Below are positions 12,021 to 20,706 of a DNA stretch of 49,848 nucleotides, one piece after another. The stretch is from contig SLQV01000106.1 of the NCBI GenBank assembly GCA_007131285.1, positions 1-49,848 of the forward strand, written 5' to 3'. Each line of letters begins with the position of its first letter. The stretch's first letter is position 1. The notes beneath the pieces were generated by a model. That model worked only from the letters and a program-made list of their open reading frames with translations, had not been told where the DNA came from and searched no databases. The position numbers were made by a program, and so were the translations under genes. This DNA is from Myxococcales bacterium (GTDB lineage Bacteria; Myxococcota_A; Polyangia; Polyangiales; SLQV01).

Positions 12021-12243
12021 TACGGCATAAAATAAACCCCCGCATCACCTTTCCGCCCGCAGCCGAAGAGCCCGTGCCTGCGTGGCCAAGTGGTCCAAAT
12101 ACATCTCAACCCAAGGTTGATCCACTCCAGCCCCACGTTCACAGCTCGCGAACAGCTCAGGGTTACCGAGGCAGTGTCCCGCCGTGCGCCCGCTCTCCGT
12201 CACGCGTGGAAGGCGGCCAGGTTCAACCTATTTGTTCACCCCA

Positions 12244-14826
12244 CTAGTTCAGCATTTTTGGCTTGAAGTCGAGCTTGTCGCCCTGGGCACCCACCCCGGC
12301 GATCACCGTGCTACCCGGGCTAAGGTGGCCCGCGAGCAGCTCGCCCGCGAGCGGGTTTTCGACGTAGGTGGTCAGCGCACGGCGCAGCGGACGGGCGCCA
12401 AACGCCGGGTCGTAGCCCTTAACGGCCAAAAACGCGCGCGCCTCCGGCGTAAGCTCCAACTTTAGCCCTGTCTTAGCCAAGCGGGCCGCAAAACGGTCGA
12501 GCTGCACACCGACAATGCTGTCGATGTGACTCGCATCAAGTCGATGGAAGATCACCGTTTCATCAAGGCGGTTCAAAAACTCGGGGCGGAAGGCCTGGCG
12601 TAGCTCGCGGAAGACCGCCTCACGCATCGCGCTTTCGTCATCCAGCGCAAGAATATGGTGCGAGCCGATGTTCGAGGTCAGGATCACCACGGTGTTGGTG
12701 AAGTCGACGGTACGACCCTGGCTATCGGTCAGCCGGCCGTCGTCAAGCACCTGCAGCAGCACGTTCCACACGTCAGAGTGCGCTTTTTCCACTTCATCGA
12801 AAAGGATGACGGAGTAGGGGCGGCGCCGGACGGGCTCGGTAAGCTGCCCGCCTTCGTCGTACCCCACATATCCGGGAGGCGCCCCGATAAGCCGCGCGAC
12901 GGCGTGTTTCTCCATATATTCCGACATGTCGATGCGAATCAACGCCTTGGAGTCCTCGAAGAGTACATCCGTAAGCGCCTTGGCGAGCTCCGTCTTGCCC
13001 ACCCCGGTCGGCCCAAGGAAAAGAAAGGAGCCGATAGGACGACCGCCTTCGCTGAGCCCGCTCCGCGAACGCCGAATGGCGTTTGCGACGGCGGTGACCG
13101 CTTGGCCTTGGCCGACGACGCGCGCGTGAAGGAGCCCTTCGAGCTTCAGCAGCTTGTCACGCTCGCTCTCGCGCATCTTGTCGACAGGTATGCCCGTCCA
13201 GCGCGACACCACCGAAGCAATATCCTCTTCGGTCACCTCTTCCCGCAAGAATGCGCCATCCTTTTGCAAAACCGCCAACTTCTCCTGAGCGGCTGCTAAG
13301 GCCTTTTCCTGCTCGGGCAGCGAACCGTATTGAATGCGCGCGGCGGCCTCGTAGTCCGCACGACGCTGCGCCCGCTCGAGCTCACCCCTCGCCGCTTCGC
13401 TCGCCTCTTTGAGGCGGCGGATCTCATCGACGAGTGCCTTTTCCTCGCGCCAACGCCCTTCTTTCGCGCGCCGGCTCTCGTCGAGGTCTGCAAGCTCGCT
13501 CTGAATCGTCGAGAGGCGCTCTTGGCTTGCACGGTCGGGCTCTTTGCCGAGCGCCTGGGCCTCGATGTGCAACTGAGTCAAGCGCCTATCCAGCGCGTCG
13601 ATCACTTCCGGTGTTGAGTCAATCGCGACCCGAAGATGCGCCGCCGCCTCATCGATAAGGTCAATAGCCTTGTCTGGCAGGAAACGGTCGCTGATGTAGC
13701 GGTCGCTCAGCGTCGCCGCAGCGACGAGCGCGGCGTCCTGAATGCGAATGCCGTGATGCACTTCGTAGCGTTCTTTGAGGCCGCGAAGAATCGAGACGGC
13801 ATCCTCAATGGAGGGTTCTCCGGTGTAGACGGGCTGAAAGCGCCGGGCGAAGGCGGCGTCTTTTTCGATGTGCTTTCGGTACTCGTTGAGCGTTGTCGCC
13901 CCAATGCAGCGCAACTGACCCCGGGCCAGCGCGGGCTTGAGCATGTTGCTCGCGTCCATCGCTCCGCCCGTTGCGCCAGCACCCATTAAGGTGTGTAACT
14001 CGTCAATAAAAAGGATAAAGCGGCCAGCGCTCTTCTCCACTTCGAGCAGCACGGCTTTGAGTCGCTCCTCAAAGTCGCCTCGATATTTCGCGCCGGCGAG
14101 CAATGCCGCCAGGTCTAGTCCCAGGACGCGCTTGGACTTGAGGCCTTCGGGAACATCGTCGGCGATAATGCGGTGGGCAATGCCCTCGACGATCGCCGTT
14201 TTACCCACGCCGGGCTCGCCGATAAGCACCGGGTTGTTCTTGGTGCGCCGCGACAAAACCTGGATGACCCGGCGGATTTCCTCGTCGCGCCCGATGACCG
14301 GGTCGAGCTTGCCGCTCTGAGCGAGTTCGGTGATGTCCTGGGTGTATTTGCCCAAGGCATCGTAGCTGCCTTCGGGTTCAGGTGAGGTCACACGCTGGGA
14401 GCCGCGCACTGCGTCTATGCTTTTTTTAAGACTCTTTTCTGTAATGCCCGCGCTCTCGAAATCCTCCTTCAGAGGCCCAGTTGCGAGTGCAAGCACGAGG
14501 TGCTCCACCGACGTGTATTCGTCTTTCTGCTTTTCCGTCAACCTCCAGGCTTCGGCCAAGGCTTGGCGCAGGCCTTGGGATAGCCCGGGTTCGCTGCCGC
14601 CGCTGGCTTTGGGCAGGCGCTCGAGGCGCGCGCCTAGTCGGTCACGCAGCACGCTCTGCTGCGCCCCGGCACGCTTGATAAGCGTCTCCGCCAGGCTTTC
14701 CTGCGCATCGATCAGCGCGAGGCCAAGGTGCGCTGGCACCACTTCCGGATGTTGCTTCGCGCTCGCGGACTGAAGCGCGGCGCTCAAGGCTTCCCGCGAT
14801 TGGTGTGTGAGGCGGTCAAGACGCAT
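12244..14826 (-). CDS. clpB: ClpB ATP-dependent disaggregase
   Basis: 860 residues, standard length for ClpB, the hexameric Hsp100 chaperone that works with DnaK to pull apart aggregates in the cytoplasm. Visible are the Clp N-domain (1-145), the first AAA+ module with Walker A GEPGVGKT at 203-210, the coiled-coil middle domain (~410-530, rich in E/R/A), and the second AAA+ module with Walker A GPTGVGKT at 605-612 followed by [19 protein letters not shown]. The C-terminal small domain includes [10 protein letters not shown]. The start has a strong ribosome site (AGGGGAGA) just upstream. I saw no CIRCE element or clear heat-shock promoter in the upstream gap. Confidence 0.98.
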   Translation of the reverse strand: MRLDRLTHQSREALSAALQSASAKQHPEVVPAHLGLALIDAQESLAETLIKRAGAQQSVLRDRLGARLERLPKASGGSEPGLSQGLRQALAEAWRLTEKQKDEYTSVEHLVLALATGPLKEDFESAGITEKSLKKSIDAVRGSQRVTSPEPEGSYDALGKYTQDITELAQSGKLDPVIGRDEEIRRVIQVLSRRTKNNPVLIGEPGVGKTAIVEGIAHRIIADDVPEGLKSKRVLGLDLAALLAGAKYRGDFEERLKAVLLEVEKSAGRFILFIDELHTLMGAGATGGAMDASNMLKPALARGQLRCIGATTLNEYRKHIEKDAAFARRFQPVYTGEPSIEDAVSILRGLKERYEVHHGIRIQDAALVAAATLSDRYISDRFLPDKAIDLIDEAAAHLRVAIDSTPEVIDALDRRLTQLHIEAQALGKEPDRASQERLSTIQSELADLDESRRAKEGRWREEKALVDEIRRLKEASEAARGELERAQRRADYEAAARIQYGSLPEQEKALAAAQEKLAVLQKDGAFLREEVTEEDIASVVSRWTGIPVDKMRESERDKLLKLEGLLHARVVGQGQAVTAVANAIRRSRSGLSEGGRPIGSFLFLGPTGVGKTELAKALTDVLFEDSKALIRIDMSEYMEKHAVARLIGAPPGYVGYDEGGQLTEPVRRRPYSVILFDEVEKAHSDVWNVLLQVLDDGRLTDSQGRTVDFTNTVVILTSNIGSHHILALDDESAMREAVFRELRQAFRPEFLNRLDETVIFHRLDASHIDSIVGVQLDRFAARLAKTGLKLELTPEARAFLAVKGYDPAFGARPLRRALTTYVENPLAGELLAGHLSPGSTVIAGVGAQGDKLDFKPKMLN

Positions 14827-15102
14827 TTTTATCTCCCCTGAGATGCAAGCTAATCACCTACGAACGCACAGCAAGGCCGCTGCGTTCGTCGTGCGTCGTC
14901 TCCAGCGCGCGCCATCTTCCGGGCCCGAATGCTGCACTGAACGCGAGTACGTTGCGGACTCTCGGCCACGGACCACGTGAAGTGTCGTCGGGCATGACCA
15001 TGATCAACTTCGTGCCGCTGACAGCGCCCGGGCTGGACAAGCGGCCGCTCTCAGAAAGAGATCTTGCGTGAGAACGGCATTCTGTGGTGCGATCGAAAAG
15101 CG

Positions 15103-15447
15103 ATGAGGAACCCCCGCCGGCATCGACGCGGCACAAGCATTGGTTTCGCGCTGCTGTTTATCAGCACTGCGTACGGCTGCACCCTGCTCAACAGCTGCAC
15201 TCTGCTCAACAGTGGCCGAGACTTGCGGGAACTTCCGGACCGGGACGCCGCGCTGCGCGAGAGTCTCATCAACGCCGACCATGAGAATGAGGAGGCCAAT
15301 GACGGCACGGAAGAGGACGAAGAGGTCCCCGAAGCCGCCCTTCTTCGTTATCTCCCGCGACCAATACCGTCAGGCGCGCAGCGCAGCGCACGCCCATTTA
15401 CTGAAACGCACCCTAGAAGAGTAGGGAGTGGTTCGCAAAACGTATGA
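15103..15447 (+). CDS. Small putative lipoprotein with duplicated lipobox segment
   Basis: 114 residues from the ATG at 15103, chosen because it gives a short basic n-region, a hydrophobic stretch and a lipobox-like ISTAYGC. The 18-bp unit coding CTLLNS is duplicated in tandem (15178-15195 and 15196-15213, two mismatches), so the lipobox Cys is repeated six residues on. The rest is acidic then Pro/Arg-rich with no known domain. The stop overlaps the next ATG as ATGA, suggesting co-translation with the TPR gene. It could be spurious; the overlap and signal peptide are the only support. Confidence 0.45.
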   Translation: MRNPRRHRRGTSIGFALLFISTAYGCTLLNSCTLLNSGRDLRELPDRDAALRESLINADHENEEANDGTEEDEEVPEAALLRYLPRPIPSGAQRSARPFTETHPRRVGSGSQNV

Positions 15448-16283
15448 CCGTGCGAGATCACGTTTGCGCGCGTGCGACGGCGGGGGGCATCTCTTCGGGA
15501 TACGCGCCCGGCTTTGTCAACCATCGCTGCATCCGCTTGGGATACATGGTGCTCGGCGTCTTTTGGTTACATTCAGCGAGCAACGTGGCGGCTCAAAGCC
15601 CCCGCACCCAGCCTGCTGAATCCAGCGCCAAGGAAAACGTGACCGACGAGCAAGCCCGATCGCTTTATTTGGCGGGCAAGTCTTATTTCGATAGGGAAGA
15701 GTACGCGAGTGCTCTCGAACAGTTTGCGCGCGCCTACGAGCTAAGCCGCCATCCCGAACTGCTGCTCAACGCCGGTATTGCCGCCGAGCGCGCCGGCTAC
15801 TTGCCCGATGCCATGAGGTATTACCGGCGCTACCTAGACCAGGCACCGGAGGCTACCCAACGGCGCGAACTCGAAAAACGTCTCGAAGGCCTTGAACAAC
15901 GCCTCAGCCGCGAGGATTCCGCACCCGTGCCCGGCGAGCCGCCGATACCCGACTTGCTAGAACCCGCTGTGAAAGTGGACCCTCTCACCGAACCCTTCCC
16001 CGGCCCACCGATGGGCTCTTTGGTGGCCTTCGGCATTGCGGGCACGGGCCTTCTAGCCGCACTCACCTTCGGCGTACTCGCAGGCATTGAAGGGCGGTCT
16101 TTAGCCGACGGCTGTGGCGAAGGCACCCGCTGCGCGCCCCAGGAGTTCCGCGCGCTCGACCGCTACAATCTCATCACGGATGTCACCTTGGGCCTGGTGG
16201 CTGGTGGCGTCGTTGCCGGCGCGATTTGGTGGCTGATGGATGGTCAGCGGACCCGTGGCAAGCCCGTGCCTGCCGAGCCCTAA
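15444..16283 (+). CDS. TPR-containing envelope protein
   Basis: 279 residues. Two or three tetratricopeptide repeats lie at ~65-150 (ARSLYLAGKSYFDREEYASA, then ELLLNAGIAAERAG), followed by a Pro-rich linker and two hydrophobic helices near 192-212 and 245-268. This layout (secreted N-terminus, TPR, C-terminal membrane segments) is common in myxobacterial envelope proteins of unknown function. The ATG at 15444 overlaps the upstream stop; the ATG at 15546 (MVLGVFWLHSASNVAAQ) would give a more ordinary signal peptide. Probably a scaffold for protein-protein contact at the inner membrane, which is inference. Confidence 0.75.
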   Translation: MTVRDHVCARATAGGISSGYAPGFVNHRCIRLGYMVLGVFWLHSASNVAAQSPRTQPAESSAKENVTDEQARSLYLAGKSYFDREEYASALEQFARAYELSRHPELLLNAGIAAERAGYLPDAMRYYRRYLDQAPEATQRRELEKRLEGLEQRLSREDSAPVPGEPPIPDLLEPAVKVDPLTEPFPGPPMGSLVAFGIAGTGLLAALTFGVLAGIEGRSLADGCGEGTRCAPQEFRALDRYNLITDVTLGLVAGGVVAGAIWWLMDGQRTRGKPVPAEP

Positions 16284-16420
16284 TTCGCTTCAACCTTAAG
16301 TTGATCCGCTACGGCCCTACGCTCATTGCACAATCCCTTGCGCGTACTGGGACCATGTCGACGAACGGTTGGCGGGTCGCTATGCTCTATCTATCGCTTC
16401 GACGTATTGACGGCCACGGG

Positions 16421-17875
16421 TCACCCTTTGGCGGACTTGCCGAGCGTGCGGCGGAGCCGCGTCAGTTCGCCAACCGACGGATTGATGCGAATCCGACCTT
16501 GATCTGCGTCGACAAAGATACGGTCCCCCGGACGGCTCCAAGCGAAAAGGCCCGCGACCTCCGAGAGCAGCGGTATTTTGCGAGCACCTAGGATAGCGAT
16601 ACCGGCATCGCTATTGCGCACGTGGTTGGCCACAACAACCGCCGCACAGCGGGCGCTCGCCGCCGCCAAAGCGACGATGCAAGAGAGCCGTTCAGGTAGC
16701 ATGAGCACGCTTCCAGGAGTGGGGACTTTCTGGCCGAGCACACGCGCGCCGAGTAGGAGGCAGAGATATTCGATCTCCGTCGCACGGTCGGCGAGACGCT
16801 GGCCTGACTGGTCCGATGTCTGTTCCAGGCGGTAGGGCGTGAGCGCGTAGGACCGCGCGACCTCGCGCAGCGCGCGAATCGTGGTTTGGCGGCCGCACTC
16901 GGTGGCGACTTGCTCTTCGAAGCGTGAATCGTGGAGCGCCGCGGAAAGCCCGAGACCCTGCGCACTGATTCGCCGCCGGACATCATCGGGGAGGGCGCGC
17001 AAGTGCCCATCCAGTTCTTCGCGCACGCCTTGCAGCGCCATAAGCACAGCATTCACGGGAAAATGTTGATCGGTTTCCCGTTCACGCATCAGCTCGGTGA
17101 ACGTTGGGAGCGTCTGCGCCACGCCCAGCGCTTGTCCCTCCACCAGCGCGGTGCCCTCCAAACGTGCACTGCGCCGCGCCGCCTGACCTTGGTCCAAGCT
17201 CTTGTCCTGGCGACTCTCTGAATGCTCGAGTGCAAGCAGCACCGTGGCGGTGAGCGCCGTGGCCAGGGTGACCTCTTCCACCGTATAGGTGCGAGCGCCG
17301 CGCTGAAAGACAAGCACGCCCACCGGCCGAGAGCCGCGCATGATGGGAATTGCCAAAAAGATGGGGTAGCGCTCCTCGCCGAGCCCGGTAACCGGCTTGA
17401 ACTGCGGCACGCTCTCCGCCTGGCCTACCGCAAGCGGCTTGAGGTATTCGGCGGCGGCACCGGTAATGCCTTCGCCAAGATGGAGCCTGACGTGACCAAT
17501 CGCCGCCCGGGGAAAGCCGAAGTTAGCGCGCATGACAAGGATATCGGCCTCTTCCTCTTCTTCGCGCAGGTAGACCGAGACAATGGGCGACGCCAGAAGC
17601 GTCGCGGCGGACTGGCAAAAATCCTCAAGCACCATCGGCAACGGCCGCGGCATGGCCGCATCGCCTACCAACCGCAGCGCAGCCGTGACCGCACTGCTCT
17701 CATCGCGAAAGATCTGAACACGCACTTGCTCGCTGTCGCTGCGATTCATCGCGGCCTTGCCTATCTTGGTGCTGCGCCTGTCTTGCATCTTGCTTAGATT
17801 CGTTTCGCGGATTCGCCTGCGGAGGCTGGCGAGCCAGCGCGGCGCCTGTCGGACTTTTTTGGGCCTAGCCGCCAC
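16421..17875 (-). CDS. GAF protein fused to a degenerate PTS enzyme I-like phosphohistidine domain
   Basis: Up to 484 residues. Residues ~75-215 form a GAF sensor domain (VYLREEEEEADILVM, then HLGEGITGAAAEY, ending in PVGVLVFQRG). Residues ~240-475 track the N-terminal half of PTS enzyme I / PtsP: GTALVEGQALG, a helical segment ending DRATEIEYLCLLL, and the phosphohistidine domain ending GDRIFVDADQGRIRINP. The catalytic TSH motif is missing: by my alignment NSDAG (421-425) sits there, putting Ala424 at the His position, and the PEP-binding barrel is absent. It is therefore probably not a phosphotransferase but a sensor or regulator. GTG start used; ATGs at 17788 and 17749 are alternatives. 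Confidence 0.75.
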   Translation of the reverse strand: MAARPKKVRQAPRWLASLRRRIRETNLSKMQDRRSTKIGKAAMNRSDSEQVRVQIFRDESSAVTAALRLVGDAAMPRPLPMVLEDFCQSAATLLASPIVSVYLREEEEEADILVMRANFGFPRAAIGHVRLHLGEGITGAAAEYLKPLAVGQAESVPQFKPVTGLGEERYPIFLAIPIMRGSRPVGVLVFQRGARTYTVEEVTLATALTATVLLALEHSESRQDKSLDQGQAARRSARLEGTALVEGQALGVAQTLPTFTELMRERETDQHFPVNAVLMALQGVREELDGHLRALPDDVRRRISAQGLGLSAALHDSRFEEQVATECGRQTTIRALREVARSYALTPYRLEQTSDQSGQRLADRATEIEYLCLLLGARVLGQKVPTPGSVLMLPERLSCIVALAAASARCAAVVVANHVRNSDAGIAILGARKIPLLSEVAGLFAWSRPGDRIFVDADQGRIRINPSVGELTRLRRTLGKSAKG

Positions 17876-18051
17876 CCTCGCTTAAGCTCTACGTCATGCC
17901 GCGCATCGATAGCAACACGATCCCAACCTCAACCCTACCTCCGGCAACGGCCGGTTTTTCGCTTGCCCTGGCGCGCGAATACCGAGGCTTCGCGGCGCAC
18001 CGTTCGCTACCTTGGGCGAGGTGGCGTCGCTTCTGGCAAGCGCGTCCTAAC

Positions 18052-18522
18052 TTGCCACGATGCGCATCTCAAGCGGCGCGCATCATCGCCGCCGCCAGCC
18101 TAGTCACCCTCAGCTCAGCCTGTCTTTTGCGCCAAGCCAGCCGCGAAGAGCATCTCCAGGAAGTCGTCTACGAGGTCAACGATGCCTTGCGCTGGGGGCG
18201 AATGGCCGTCGTTCGCCGTCACGTCGCACCTTCTTACCTTAAAGCATTTGAAGAGCGTTATGGGGGCTGGGGCAACGCTATTTTGCTGGCAGACATGAAT
18301 CTGGTCACCGCGGGCCTCGAAAAGGGCCGGGATGTGGGCCATTCCCAGGTGGAGTTCTCCTGGTACGGCCCAACTAGCACGACGTTGCAGACCGCCCGCG
18401 TCGAGCAGAAGTGGTCGCATATTAAGGGCAAGTTCTACCTAGTCGATGACCGCGTCGTCGCTGGCCCCAGTCCCTTCCCCAACGTCGAAGCCGGCAACGC
18501 CCCAAGCCGCCCCAGCAGCTGA
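18052..18522 (+). CDS. Putative small lipoprotein, unknown function
   Basis: 156 residues from a TTG at 18052, preferred because it gives a compact signal peptide with lipobox VTLSSAC. An in-frame ATG at 17896 would add 52 Arg/Pro-rich residues and put the lipobox Cys too far from the start. The mature part (LQEVVYEVNDALRWGRM, later VEFSWYGPTSTTLQTARV) suggests a small alpha/beta domain resembling other short deltaproteobacterial lipoproteins, but no family is recognised. It is divergent from the GAF gene; if both use internal starts they share a promoter region of about 200-300 bp. Confidence 0.7.
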   Translation: MPRCASQAARIIAAASLVTLSSACLLRQASREEHLQEVVYEVNDALRWGRMAVVRRHVAPSYLKAFEERYGGWGNAILLADMNLVTAGLEKGRDVGHSQVEFSWYGPTSTTLQTARVEQKWSHIKGKFYLVDDRVVAGPSPFPNVEAGNAPSRPSS

Positions 18523-18557
18523 GCCCCCTGCCCCGGTGCCATACCACAAAACTCCCT

Positions 18558-18583
18558 GGGACCTTGCGCGGGGACCTTGCGCG
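18558..18583 (+). repeat. Perfect 13-bp tandem duplication
   Basis: GGGACCTTGCGCG occurs twice back to back (18558-18570 and 18571-18583) in the short gap between convergent genes. Probably a slippage duplication; no function is evident. Confidence 0.7.
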
Positions 18584-18727
18584 AGCGAATCCCCAGCGTC
18601 TCGCAGATAGGCTCGCGCGCGCGAAATCAAGCGCGCGTGTCCAGTCATGGACCCCAAGCCTGAGTCTCGATCTGCCATGGCAGCCAATCGATTCCTGATC
18701 ACGTGGGGCCCAGACCGAAGGGCGGCG

Positions 18728-19714
18728 CTAGAGCTTGAAAGCGGTGCGGAGGCGGTCGAGGGTTTGACGGGCGATGGGTCGAGCACGCTGAGCGCCCGCG
18801 ACGAGTAGTCTATCGAGGGCGGGTTCGTCGGCGCGGAGTGCGTGAAAGCGCGGCCGCATCGGGCCGAGCACCGCTTCCAGTGCTGCGAGCAACTCCACTT
18901 TGGCGTGGCCCCAACCAAAGCCGCCGGCGAGTAGCCGCGCACGCAGGTGTGCTTGCTCGTCTTCGGTGGTGACATGACAGTAGAGGTTCCACAGCACCGT
19001 GCCTTCCGGATCTTTGGGCGCCTCAAGGGGCTCCGAGCCTGTCTTGATGCGCATCACGCCGGCCTTCAGGTCTTTTTCGGACGCGAAGAGTGGCAGAGCG
19101 TTGCCGTAGCTTTTGCTCATTTTGCGGCCATCAAGCCCCAGAACGAGCGGGCCTTCGGTGAGCTCTACCTGTGGGACTGTCACCACGGGCGCTTCGGTCA
19201 GGTAGTTCAGCCGTTCAGCTAAGTCGCGGGTGAGTTCGATGTGCTGGAGCTGGTCTCGGCCCACCGGGACCACGTCGGCGTCGTAGAGCAGAATGTCCGC
19301 CGCCATCAAAAGCGGGTAGTTGAAGACGCCCGCGTTCGGAGCATCGCCTTGCGCAACCGCATCCTTGTAGGCGTGGCCCCGCTCGAGCTGCCCCGTGGCG
19401 ACGATGCATGCGAGGACCCACATCAGCTCGAACACCTCCGGTACATCCGATTGCCGGTAGAGCAGCGTTTGCTCCGCATCGAGCCCGCAGGCAACCCAGG
19501 TGGCGGCGACATCGTAGACATGCTCGCGGATCGTTCCCGGCGTCTTTAGTGTGGTTAGCGCATGGTAATCCGCGATGAAATAACGTGTCTCGTGGGATTC
19601 CTTGAGGGCAAGCGCGGGACGTATCGCCCCAAGGTAATTGCCGAGATGCGGCAAACTCGTCGGCTTAATACCCGTTAATGACACCTTTCGGCCCGGCAAA
19701 CCTGGTGCGGTCAT
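18728..19714 (-). CDS. trpS: Tryptophan--tRNA ligase
   Basis: 328 residues, the usual length for a bacterial class Ic enzyme that charges tRNA-Trp in the cytoplasm. The HIGH-like signature is PHLGN at 22-26 and the KMSKS loop is KMSKS at 198-202. Other family blocks are YFIADYHALTT and LLMAADILLYDADVVPVG-DQLQH. It is the only tRNA synthetase in the window and reads towards the convergent lipoprotein gene. The start ATG fits the family N-terminus. No T-box or trp leader is visible upstream. Confidence 0.97.
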   Translation of the reverse strand: MTAPGLPGRKVSLTGIKPTSLPHLGNYLGAIRPALALKESHETRYFIADYHALTTLKTPGTIREHVYDVAATWVACGLDAEQTLLYRQSDVPEVFELMWVLACIVATGQLERGHAYKDAVAQGDAPNAGVFNYPLLMAADILLYDADVVPVGRDQLQHIELTRDLAERLNYLTEAPVVTVPQVELTEGPLVLGLDGRKMSKSYGNALPLFASEKDLKAGVMRIKTGSEPLEAPKDPEGTVLWNLYCHVTTEDEQAHLRARLLAGGFGWGHAKVELLAALEAVLGPMRPRFHALRADEPALDRLLVAGAQRARPIARQTLDRLRTAFKL

Positions 19715-19807
19715 GCCTGGAGCCTAGTGGATCGACTCGCATCTCGCAGCACGTTCCGTATCAAGCGTGATGCCGCGCACTCGCCGTCAGCCCCACCTTC
19801 GCGAGGA

Positions 19808-20653
19808 TCAAGGGGCGATTTCTCGTCCGGCGTAGTCGTAGACGTGGCCAGATTGGGAGGGGACCGAACGGTCGATGACGCCAAGAAGCTGAGCTGCGCT
19901 TTGTGCGGGCGTCTTCAGGGATCCTTCTGGCACGCCGCGCTGGAAGGGCTTGGACAGTTGGGTGTCAACCGTGCCGGGATGCAAGCCAAGCGCGCAGAAA
20001 TTAGGGTTTTTCCGCGCCATCTCGATGGCAATGTTGCGCAGGAACATGTTGAGCGCACTCTTGGCAGCGCGGTAGGCGTACCAGCCGCCCCGGCGATTGT
20101 CGCTGATGCTGCCCACGCGCGCCGAGAGAGCGGCGAAGACCGCTCGGCGGCCGTGAGCCATAAGCGGCGCAAAGTGCTTCGCCGCCAGGAGCGGGCCCAG
20201 CGCGTTGACCTCAAATACCTCCATTACGCTGGCAGGCTTGATGTCATCTAGCCGGCGCTCCGGCGCAATGCCCGCCGCGTGCAGGAGCCCCGCCGCGTGA
20301 ATGCAAAGGTCAAGCGCGCCCACCTCGCCGCGAATGCGCGCCGCCCAACCCGCTACATCGTCCTGCGAACGCACGTCACCCGTTAGCGCCAGCACCCGCG
20401 GGCCGTGCACTTGCTTCCAGGCGACAAAACGCGGCACCTCCGTCGGCGCGCGCCGCGACGTGACCAGCACCAGCTCGACGTCCTCGCGCGCCAGCAAGCC
20501 TTCCACAAGCGCCGCCCCGACGCCTTCGCTGCCACCGATCACCATGGCAATCGGCGGATGCCATGGCGCATCCGGCCCAAGCTCTCTAGGGCTTAGCGTT
20601 GTTGGGCCTAAAATGTGCGGCTGAAAGTGCGGTTCGTCCGTGTTTGGCATCAC
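19808..20653 (-). CDS. Short-chain dehydrogenase, CsgA/C-factor-like
   Basis: 281 residues with a Rossmann nucleotide site GGSEGVG at 40-46, an NNAG-equivalent IHAAG near 118-122, and the catalytic YAYRAAK (Tyr194, Lys198). The block SARVGSISDNRRGGWYAY is typical of the SDR subgroup that includes Myxococcus CsgA (C-factor), an NAD(P)-dependent oxidoreductase linked to developmental signalling, and many general relatives. The N-terminal ~30 residues are Pro-rich and may be an extension or indicate a later start. Substrate unknown; the subgroup alone does not show a developmental role. Confidence 0.88.
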   Translation of the reverse strand: MMPNTDEPHFQPHILGPTTLSPRELGPDAPWHPPIAMVIGGSEGVGAALVEGLLAREDVELVLVTSRRAPTEVPRFVAWKQVHGPRVLALTGDVRSQDDVAGWAARIRGEVGALDLCIHAAGLLHAAGIAPERRLDDIKPASVMEVFEVNALGPLLAAKHFAPLMAHGRRAVFAALSARVGSISDNRRGGWYAYRAAKSALNMFLRNIAIEMARKNPNFCALGLHPGTVDTQLSKPFQRGVPEGSLKTPAQSAAQLLGVIDRSVPSQSGHVYDYAGREIAP

Positions 20654-20706
20654 CGCGGGAAGCTAGGCGCACCGGAGCGCGCTGCCCAGCACCCTAGAGA
20701 CACTCG

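Noticed and set aside
12655-13299. 214-codon plus frame inside clpB
   Set aside because: Antisense shadow of ClpB.
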